Origin: Sulfurimonas sp.
GTDB taxonomy: Bacteria; Campylobacterota; Campylobacteria; Campylobacterales; Sulfurimonadaceae
Direction of reading: 5' to 3'
Assembly: GCA_027082875.1 (NCBI GenBank)
Contig: JALWTK010000144.1
Span: 1 to 45,333 of the forward strand
DNA length: 45,333 nucleotides
Positions 1 to 12,000 of the stretch are shown piece by piece. Numbering within the stretch: the stretch's first letter is position 1; each line of letters opens with the position of its first letter. A program made the translations under genes and the position numbers. A model generated the notes under the pieces. The model was given only the letters and a program-made list of their open reading frames with translations. It did no database searches and was not told the origin of the DNA.

Positions 1-3000
1 TGATAGTTTTTTCTACATTACTCAGTCCACTGCTCAAGTCAACATCTGTTGTTGTAGCAGTTGTCTCTACATCAATACTATTTATTTGCCCACTATTTCC
101 TGTAAAAGTACTTACTCCTGATGCTTGATCAGCATCTATAGTGATCGCTTGATCCGTAGCACCTTGATAAAACTTTAGCTCCTCTATACTTGTAAGTGTA
201 GTAGCAGAAAAGTCATATGCTTCAGCAGAGTTCGCAAACAGTGTATCTGTGCCTGTGCCACCATCTATATTATCCGCAGAGACACTGCTTGCATCTGTAT
301 AAGAGATAGTATCATTTCCTGCTCCTGCTGTTACTGTAGAGATTCCTGTTGCTTGTGCATTAACACCAAGTTCTACACTATCAGCATTTGCTGTTAAATC
401 TACTGCTTCTACTTGTGCAACATTTGCGAAGTCTCCATCGAGTATAGCAGCAGTATCTGTGATTTTTATTGTGTCAATATCATCACCACCATTTACCTCA
501 ACATCTCCACCAAATTCGCTATTTATAAATTTAAAGATATCGTCTCCAGCGGCCCCTAGTAGGGTATCACTTCCTGCTCCTCCAGTGATAGTGTCATTAC
601 CTGCACCGCCTATGATGCTATTACTCAAGTCATTCCCTACTATAGTATCTGCATTTGCAGAACCAACAACATTCTCAAAGTTATAGAGTGTATCGGTTTT
701 ATTATAAGCATTTGTTGCTGTGGAGTTTGCTAGATCTACAGTAACCCCTCGACCAGTATCTTCAAAGTCATACGAAATAGTGTCTTGGGTACCATCATTT
801 GTAGTAGTATCTGTTGCATCATCCCCATAAAAAATGTTCGTTCCATCATTTGAAGTAATGCTATCATCACCTGCATTAGCTATGATTATATTATCTGCTG
901 TTGACGCTACTATTTTATCACTTTTATTCCCTGTTTCTACATTTTCTATACTATTTAAGCCGTCACTTGAACCGTTTATTCCCTTAGAAGTACTTCCTAC
1001 AGCTAAGTCTATTTTTATTTGTGTTGTTGCAGCACTATAATCAACCCAGTCACCAAGTCCATCCCCTCCATCATAGGTATCATTCCCATCTGTTGCTATA
1101 AAGGTATCATTCCCATCTAAACCATAGAGAGAGTTGTCCGCTGTACTTCCTGTTAGTGTATCATCGTTGTTCGTTGCGATAACATTTTTCATATTTATTA
1201 ATGTATCTGTAAAATCACCACTTGCTGTTGTCACTGCTGCACTCTGGGCACTTAAGTCAAGCACTAGAGCTGCATCACTCACAACTACTGATGATCCGTC
1301 TTTGATTAGAGAGTAGTCTACTACACTATTTGCAGCACCACCAGAGACAGCACCATCTATATAGTCATCTCCAAGAGAAGCTACAAAACTATCATAACCT
1401 CCACCACTTAAGAAAGTATCATTTGCACTGTTTCCTGTAGCAGCATCTGTTGTGGAACTTCCATAAAAAGTATCACTATTTGTAGAGCCTTCTATAGTCT
1501 CTATGCTCACTAAGTAGTCAGTAGTGCCAAAACCATCTGCTACTGTTTTAACAGCATCTCCAGCACTATTTGTGATGAGATCATCACCATGATAGACTAT
1601 ACCACTAGGGGAGTCTCCACTTGACAAGTAACCATCATATGCTGCTTTATCATTTCCTGAACCACCATCAAGATAGTCGTTACCGCCAAGTCCTAGTAGT
1701 GTATCATTACCACCAAGTGCAATTACTGAGTTATCGTTATTATCCGCTTTTAATGTATTTGCTCCACTTGAACCTCTCATATTTTCAAAACCACTATGAG
1801 ATCCACTAGGAGAGCCTATACCATCAAAAGAGTTTAAGAAGATGGACCCTGAACCACCAAGTGAACCATCTATCCAGTCTCCTCCATTTCCATCACTATA
1901 AGTACTACCACTAATACTTCCTGCAAGTACTGTATTGTTACTTCCTCCTGTTACCGTATCAGCACCATCACTGATAAAGAAAGTATCATCTCCACCGTAA
2001 AGATTGACAATATTTTTGTTTGCATCACCAGTAAAAATATCATTTCCGTCTGTAGCATTAATATTTTCTACCCCTAAAATATAACTTGCTTCACCAAACC
2101 CATTATCTGTAATCGTTCCGTAGTTTGTTCCATTTATATCATATGTCGCTCTTAGGTCAACTTCTATCGCTGTTGCACCTGCTGTGCCTATAGTAGATGT
2201 ATCTTTAAAATCTATAAGATCAGTTCCACTACCACCACTAATAGTATCTACACCTTTTTGCGAAAAGAAAGTGTCATCATTTGCTTGCCCACTAAGAATA
2301 TCATTGCCATCACCACCAGTAAGTAAGTCATTACCATCTTCACCAATGAGTCTTTCATTACCAGCTCCCCCTATAATAGTATCAGCACCATTAAGTCCAT
2401 TAAAAGCTATAGCATTTGTAGAGTTAGCATCCCCTTTAAAGTAATCATCTCCGCCATCACTTCCAAAGATATACTCTACCTCTTGATAAACAACAGTACC
2501 ATCACCACTATCTCCATGTGCATCGATAGTATTCGTAGTAAGATCTATAGATATTGCTGTATTTGTGCCATCATCACCATTGTAGTAAACATAGTCATAT
2601 CCTGCACCACCAACATAAGTATCAGCACCTGTTCCACCATAAAATCTATCACTAGCATCTCCACCATAGAGGGTATCATCTCCACTATTTCCAGAAATAA
2701 TATCTCGACCACCTTCACCATAAATAGTATCATCCCCTGCTCCACCAGCAAGTGTTTCATAGTTTGCATCAGTGTCAGCATTATTGTTATTATCACCACC
2801 CTCAATAATATTATTATTTGCATCACCGACAATAGTATCTCCAACAACTGCATCAGTTCCACGGATATTTTCTATATTGATAAGAGTATTTGTGAAGTTA
2901 TCTACTCCTGTTCCATCTCCATTTCCTGCATCTAGTTGAACATTTACACGAGATGTAGACTGATTTGAGTAGTCTACCCAGTCTCCTCCATCTGGGTTTG

Positions 3001-6000
3001 TAAGCCCTTTTGTATCACCTTCACCATCAAGATAATCAGCACCTGTTGTAGAGAAGATAGTATCATCACCCTCTCCTGCATAGATTTTATTATCTCCACT
3101 GTTTCCTGTAAGTGTATCCCCTACATTTGCCCCTTGGATATCACTCCCTTTGATGTTATCAAAGTCAAAGAGGTAGTCTATAGAAGTACCATCATTTGCT
3201 GTTCCTGAAGCAGTCTCTACTAGATTAGTCACGTTAGCTATTGTAAAGCCTGTTTGTCCTGAGGATGTATCCATAATGAGTAGTCTATGAGACTGCTCAT
3301 AAGTGTCTATATTTGGAGTGTTACTTATATCATTTACCTGTTTAATATCTGTAAGATTTGCAGCTACTAAAGCATCATAGAGTTTAGAGATTACAAGATT
3401 TCCTGTATCTCCACTCTGCGCAGCATAAGATATAGTTTGTCCATTAATATCAAAACTATAAGTATCTGTAGTAGTATTGTCTGTACGAACTATAGAGATC
3501 ACAGAGGCACTATTGCCCTCAAGGTCAACACTCACTACATTTTGAACATCAGTTGTCCCACTAAACTCATTGAAGCCTACTGTATCCTTATCATTTGTAT
3601 CACTTCCACCGATCAGAAGGTCACTTCCTTCTCCACCGTTGATAGTATCTCCACCACTATAACCTATAAGAGTATCATCTCCACCTTGACCTACAATAGT
3701 ATCATTTGCACCACGTCCATCGAGAATATTTACTCCACTATCACCAACTAGAGTATCTTCATAGTTTGTTGCTAAAATAAGCTCAATATTTGAGAGAGTA
3801 TCTGTCCCTGTATCTGACCCTACCACTTTACTATTGACTAAATCTAGTGAGATCTTTGTAGCAGCACTTGTATAGTCAGCAACATCAACATCTTTGCCAT
3901 CAAGATCTGTACCACCATCCATGAGGTCATCACCTGAACCACCTATAAGTGTATCGTTGCCTACTCCACCTTGAAGATCATCATTATCAGCATCACCTCT
4001 TAAAATATCATCTCCAGCTTCTCCAACTAAAGTATCTGCTCCACTATTTCCACCAAAGGTATCATTTGCATTGCCACCATAAAACTCATCATTACCACTT
4101 CCACCAGTAAAGGTATCTTTATAGTCCGTTCCTACAACAACTTCTACTGTCTGAACAAGGTCATTATAGCTCCCTGTTCCAGTAGTTTTTGTAATGGACT
4201 TTTCTTCACCTAAAACATCAAAATCAAGAACGATACCAGTTCCAGATGTAATAGCACTATAGTTAATAGTATCTTTTCCTGCACCACCGATGATACTATC
4301 TTGTCCATCTGAGGTTTTAAAACTATCATCTCCATCGTTTCCAGAGAGTACATTAAGTTCTGAGGCTATATCACTTCCCTTTATAAGGTCATCATTGTTA
4401 GAACCTGATATATTCTCTATACCATAAAGTGTATCTTTTGTACCGTAACCATCTTCGGCTACCTGCTGTGTTGCTCGTGTTAGGTCTGCATCTATCCCTG
4501 TTGCTGTTGTGACATTAGAGTAGTCAGCAGTATCACTTCCCGTGTCCGTTGTAGCATCCCCACCATAGAGTGTATCACTACCAGCATCTCCTCTAAGGGT
4601 ATCATCTCCATCTTCACCATAGAAGAGATCATCATCTGTTGAGAGGAGAGCTTTCTCTCCACCCTCTAAAAGGTCATCTCCAGCACCTGCAAAGATAGTA
4701 TTTATACCTGTATTTCCCGTAAGTGTATCATCTTGTGCGGAACCTCTTATATCTTCTATAGTACTGAGTATGTCATTTCCATCACCTGTAGCAGTTCCCG
4801 CTTCAAGGTCTACTTTTACACCATTTGCAGTCACATCAGAGTAGTCTACTATATCATTAGATCCAGCACCACCTACGAGAGTGTCGGCATCTGCTCCACC
4901 AAAAAGTGTATCATTCCCAAGACCACCATCAAGAGTATCAAGTCCACTTCCACCTTTAAGAGTATCATCTCCATCAAGGCCACTGATAACATTGTTCGTA
5001 GCATCCCCAACAATAGTATCTGAAGCATTTACATTTGAACCTATGATGTTTTCTATGCCAGAGAGACTATCTTGACCACTCTCTCCATCATCTGTGACAT
5101 TAAAGCCACCTACCGGATTGTCTAAGTCAACTTTTATGGCATTAGTCGCTTGTGAATAGTCTGCAGTATCAAGACCAGAACCACCGACAAGAGTATCATT
5201 TCCAGCATCACCACGAAGTATATCATCATGTGCACCACCATCTATACTATCATCACCTGCCCCACCATAGAGTGTATCTGCACCATCACTTCCAAGAAGA
5301 GTATTGGCAATACTATCACCTACTATAGTATCTACACTATTAGTTCCGGTAATATTTTCTATACCGTAGAGATAATCAACATTGTCATAACCATCATTAG
5401 TTACCTTCGCATTTGCAGGGCTAGAGTTATCATTTGTAAGGTCAACTTTAATACCAGAACCTAAGACATCTGCATAAGAGGCTGTATCATTTCCTGTATC
5501 TGTAGTTACATCACCACCATAAATATAATCAACACCATCACCACCACTTAGTGTATCATCACCTACTTCTCCTAAGAGGCTATCTGAACCAGCTTCACCA
5601 TAGATGATATCATCCTCTGTTCCACCAAGTACAGTGTCATCACCACCCCCAGCTTTAAGGATATCACTACCAGCCAAACCTTCAAGGATATTATTTTTCA
5701 AGTCACCCTGAACGGTATCGCCATCACTTGTTCCACGGACATTTTCTAAGTTATTTACGGTGTCATTACCACCCTGTCCATCTGTTGCTGTATTTGCTAA
5801 AAGATCAACATTTACTCCTGATCCTCCACTATTGACATCGGAGTAGTCAAGCCAGTCTGCACTGCCTGTACCACCATCAAGTAGATCATTTCCTGCTCCA
5901 CCAAAGAGAGTATCATTATCCGCTCCACCTTGAAGTGTATCGGAACCATCACCACCACTTAGGGTATCGACTCCGGCTTCTCCTTCTACAAGGTCATCCC

Positions 6001-9000
6001 CTGCATTTGCAGATAAGATATCATCGCCTGTGCCACCCTTGAGTGTATTGGCATTTGTATCACCTACAATACTATCACCTGCTGTAGATCCTGTGATATT
6101 TTCTATACCATAAAGATAATCTACACTGCCACTCCCATCATCCTGTACTTTTGCTGTTGCATCATCTGTTTGAGCTCTTGTAAGATCAATGTCTACACTA
6201 TTTTTTTGATCACTATAGTCGGCAGTATCTTGAGAGCTACTGTCACTGCTTTCATCACCACCGTAGATATAATCCTTACCAGCTCCACCTTTGAGAAGAT
6301 CATCGCCATCTCCACCTTTAAGAGTATCATCTCCCGCCTCGCCTGAAAGGGTGTCGTTTCCTATTCGCCCTTCTAAAACATTTGCTCCACTCTCTCCAGT
6401 AAAATTATCTGCACCACTTGTACCTATAAGGTTCTCTATGTTGAGGAGAGTATCTATACCATCACCTACTGCTGTCTCTGTCGTAAGATTTGCCGTTACT
6501 GCTAATGAAGCACCTGAGAAGTCAACGGTATCTACACCGCTCGTACCATCAAGGGTATTATCGTTTGCATCACCTATTAAGGTATCATCACCACTACCAG
6601 TTGTTACATTTTCGATCTCACTTACTGTATCAACAAGTGTTCCATCTGTTGCACTACCTATACGAAGAGAGACACTTAGGTTATCTGCCTCAGAGGAGTA
6701 GTCTACAGTATCACCAGATAGCTGACCATCCACACCACCAATGATTGTTGCACCTGAAATATCATCTCTAAAGACATCATCTCCACTATTACCATAGAGT
6801 GTATCACCACCACCAAGTCCAGTAATAGTGTCACTTCCACTTCCAGCAGTTATAATATTTTTGCCACTATCACCACGTAAGATATCTCCCGCTGTGGAGC
6901 CCGTAATATTTTCTATCTCGACAAGTGTGTCACTTCCTATATCCGCTCCAGTTCCTGTACCGGCGACTAAATCTACATTCACCGAAGAGCTTACATCACT
7001 ATAGCTGACAGTATCTGTTCCACTGTTAGAAGTTGCGAAAGTATCTTTACCTCCACCAATGAAGTCATCTCCTGTACCACCAAAGAGTGTATCATCTCCA
7101 GCACCACCAAGGAGTGTATCAGAGCCTGCATTTCCTCGAAGAGTATCTGCACCAGCAAGTCCCTCGAGTTTATTTACATTTGTATCACCACTTAAGGTAT
7201 CATCTATACTTGAGCCTATGATATTTTCTATGTTTACAACAAGATCATTATCGCCACCAAGAATCTGAGCGACACTATTTGAAGAACCATCAAGAGTAAG
7301 AGTAACACTGTTACTTAAGTCTGAGAAGTCTGCAGTATCATTAAGACCATTACCTCCATCGAGATTATCGCTTCCTAAACCTCCACGGAGTATATCTGCA
7401 CCATCTCCACCTAGAAGTGCATCTGCACCTGCCTTACCGTAAAGAGTATCATCCCCTGCTAAACCAGAGAGAGTATTATCCTCACTGCTACCTATTATAG
7501 TATCCCCTGATGTATTTGTTGTACCGATGATATTTTCAACTGCAGTTAGCTCATCTGTACTACCATCACCATCTTTGGTAACATTCACTCCATTTTGGGA
7601 GAGATCTACTTCTATATTGCTTACAGCTGCATTTGTGTAGTCCATAGTATCTTGACCATCACCACCATCAACTGTGTCAAGACCTGCTCCACCCTCTATG
7701 AGGTCGCTATCTGCACCTGCATTGATGATATCATCACCAGAACCACCTCTAAGTATATCATTCCCCGCATCACCTACAAGAGTATCATTATCGGCTCCAC
7801 CATCAAGAGAGTCATTTCCATCACCACCAACTAGCGAATCTGTACCAGCTCCACCAGTTAAAGTATCTCTTCCTCCGAGACCTTGAAGTACATTTGCTAG
7901 ATTATTTCCAGTTATGGTATCATCAGCGATAGCAGAACCTATAATATTCTCTACATTTCGTATCTTATCTTGATCTCCACCTTCTATCACAACTGTTGTT
8001 TCAGAACCATCAGTTCCAAGTGTTGCAATGATCTTACCTTCTGTTCTAAAGTCTACAGTATCACTTCCATCACCACCATCAATAGTATCATTACCCTTAT
8101 CACCAACTATACTATCATCACCTGCTAATCCAGCAATGATATTTGCTGATGTATTTCCAACAAGAGTATCTGACTGAACGGAACCTATGATGTTTTCTAC
8201 AGCTATAAGAGTATCTGTACCGTCACCTGTAGCTACTCCTGTTACAAGATTTACATCTACACTAGTTGTTGCATTCTCATAACTAACCGTATCGCTTCCA
8301 AGACCTCCATCAAGAGTATCATCGCCTGCTCTCCCCTCAAGAGTATCATCGCCTGCTAAACCTTTAAATATATTGTCTTGATCATTTCCTCGGATAATAT
8401 CATCCCCAGAGTTTGATCCTGTAATATTTTCTATACTTGATAGAGTATCTGTATCTGGTGTAGGATTATTTATGGTCACCGTAGTATCGCCACTGTCTTG
8501 CAAAGAGACACTAATAGCAGACTCATCAGCATAGTTTGCAGTATCTACTCCCGTACCACCTTTTAAGAGATCATCACCAGCTCCACCAGTAAGTGTATCA
8601 TTACCCTCTCCGCCATCAAGTGTATCATCGCCTATGGCACCTGAGAGATCATCGTTACCACCTTGTCCCTCAAGAATATTCAACTTACTATCTCCGATGA
8701 TAGTATCATTTCCTGTGTTTGACCCAGCAATATTTTCTATATTTTTTATCTTATCACTACTCCCACCACTTACATTTACAGATGTAAAGTTAGCACCATC
8801 AAGCGTAAGAGTTATAGCACCCTCAGAGGAGTAGACAGCAGTATCTATATCTGCACCACCATCTAACTCATCTGCTCCATCTCCTCCTGTAAGCCTATCA
8901 TCTCCACTCCCACCAAAGAGAGTATTATCATTCGCTCCACTTGTGATGGTATCGTTATGTGTAGAACCTCTTACAATTTCCATATTTGTAATAGTATCGC

Positions 9001-12000
9001 TATCTGGCCCACCTGTAACAGAGACTACTCCACCATTTATGGAGGCAATAAGATCTCTATCATAGGAGCTAAAGTCTATCTCATCTAGACCCTGTCCACC
9101 ATCAATAGTATCATTTCCTAAGTCATAAATAAGTGTATCATCGCCTATATAACCCTCTAAAATATTATCTCCAGAGGTACCTTGTATAGTATCGTTAGCT
9201 GTAGAACCTTTTATATTTTCTATATTTGTAAGAGTATCTGTATCTATACTTTGTGTTACAGTTGTGAATGCTGTACTATTATCTATAGCAAAGTTTGTAT
9301 CACTATAGTCTGCTGTATCACCTATGCCTGAGGTAGCATTTGTACCACCATCAAGAGTATCAGAACCTAATCCTCCACGAAGTGTATCATCTCCACTTCC
9401 TCCTGTTATGACATCATTTGCATCTCCACCACTGAGAAGGTCATTACCTGCTCCACCATCAATAACATCTGCTCCACCAAGAGCGAAAACAGTATCATCT
9501 CCTGATCCTGCATTTATAGTGTTGACTCCACTATCTGTAGAGAGTGTATCTTTGAGCTCTGAACCTATAACATTCTCTATCTCTTTAACAACATCAGTCC
9601 CCTCACCAATAGCTGTCCCACTCACTAAATCTAGATTTATTCCTGTCGCTGAAGTACTGTAGTCTACTGTATCCTTTCCTATTCCACCGACGAGAAGATC
9701 ATTTCCAAGGTTTCCAGAGAGAGTATCATCCTCTGTACCACCATACAGTGTATCTGCTCCATCATTACCAACAAGTATGTCACTTCCAGCATTCCCAGTT
9801 AGGACATTGGCTTGAGCATCTCCACTCACACTATCATTATTGGCTGAAGCTATAATGTTTTCTATATTAGAGAGGCTATCTGTTGTACCCTCTCCATCAT
9901 CACTTACATTTGCTCCACCTAAACTTAAGTCTACTCTTATGGCATTTGTAACAGCAGAGTAGTCAACTGTATCTATATTTGCCCCACCATCTATAGAGTC
10001 ATAGCCTGCATTACCTTGTCTATTAATAAAGAGATCATTGCCATCTCCACCAAAAAGGATATCATCTCCTTTATCCCCATCAAGAGTATCATTTCCACCA
10101 TTTCCAGTCAAAGTATTTGAGAGGTTGTTTCCAATCAAAGTATCATTTGCTATAGCTGAACCTGTGATATTTTCTATATTTTCTAAACTATCTGTATCTG
10201 CTCCACTCACACTTGCAAATGTTTGAGCACCATCATCATTAAGATTAATGATAACACTTCCTTCTCCTGTGTAGTCGGCCGTATCGATTCCTACTCCACC
10301 ATCTAAGGTATCATCACCACGACCACCACTGAGAGTATCATCGCCAGCTTCACCAAAAACAGTATCATCACCACCACTGGCACTTATACTATCATCGCCA
10401 TCACTTGCGTTAATAATATTAATATCATTGTTACCAACCAAGGTATCCCCATTTAGAGAACCTATGATATTTTCTATATCAAGAAGCGTATCTCTACCAT
10501 CTCCATCGGCTGTTCCAGAAGTAAGATCTACCTCAACTGCACTGCTACTTGTAGAGTAAGAAACAGTATCTATACCTGCTCCACCATCAATGATATCATT
10601 TCCTCTTCCACCTGAAAGAGTATCACTTCCAGCATCTCCACGTAGAGTATCTTCTCCATCACCAGCATCTAAAATATCATTACCATCTCCACCTAAAAGG
10701 GAGTCATTTCCCCCAAGAGAAACTAAGGTATCATCACCACCAAGCCCACTCAATGTATTGTCTAATTGGTTTCCTGTGATAGTATCACTTTGGACTTTTG
10801 AACCTCTAATATTTTCTATGTCTATTAAAGTGTCTGTCTCTATTGTCGCATTTGCAATGCTCGCTTTAACATCTGCATCAGAGAGATTTACAGTAACTGC
10901 CCCTTCGTTTTCAAAACTAGCAGTATCACTTCCTCTTCCACCTTCAAGTCTATCATTCCCAGCTTCTCCACTCAGAAGATCATCACCATCACTTCCTATG
11001 AGAGTATCATTACCAGCACCACCCAAAAGTGTATCATCCCCTGCTGCACCATTCAAGATATTGATAGTTGAGTTACCACTTATGATATCATCACCAAAGG
11101 CAGAACCCTTAATATTTTCTATATTTTGTATCTGGTCGCTATCTCCACCAACAACATTGACTGTAGAAACACCACCATTATCAAAGAGAGTTGTTGTAAT
11201 AGCACCCTCTCCAGAGTAGTCCGCAGTATCAACACCAGCACCACCATCAATAAGATCGGCACCTTCTTCACCCTTTAAGTAGTCATCTCCATCATTACCA
11301 TCAAGAGTATCAGCACCCTTACCACCGATAATACGATCCTCACCATCATCTCCATGTAACACATCATTACCATCACTACCATCGAGGGTATCATCGCCAC
11401 TATTTCCATAGAGAGTATTGTTATCATTTCCGCCTGTGAGGGTATCGTTTTCTACAGAACCATTAAGAATCTCTATGTTTGTTATAAGATCATCATCTGG
11501 TCCATTATCTATCGTCACACTCCCCTGATAAAGACTAGCTTCTACCCCACCCGTAAAGTTTTTAAAGTCTAATGTATCTGAACCTGTTCCACCATCGAGT
11601 GTATCGCTACCTTTATCATAATAGAGTGTATCATTCCCAGACTCACCAAGAAGAGTATCATTTCCATCTCCACCTAAAAGAGTATCAGCACTTGTACCGC
11701 CTAAGAGTGTATCATTCCCTTGCCCACCGATAAGATCATCATCGCCTGCTTGACCACGTAACAGATCATCTCCTGCTCCACCATCAAGAGAATCATTTCC
11801 ATCTGCACCGAGCAGTGTATTTATTAGAGCATCTCCTATAATAGTGTCATTTTGATTGCTTCCAATAACACGCTCAATAGTAGTAATAGTGTCACTTACT
11901 CCAGCACTCACGGCACTATGCTTATTAAGATCAATAGATACACCACCTGCATCACTTACAAAGGAGTAATCAATAGTATCAAGACCATCTCCTCCATCTA

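Noticed and set aside
2545-2862. Minus-strand ORF of 105 aa
   Set aside because: Out of frame with the giant RTX ORF; composition (MVVMAQIQ..., LLILM) is a frame-shifted reading of the same repeats.
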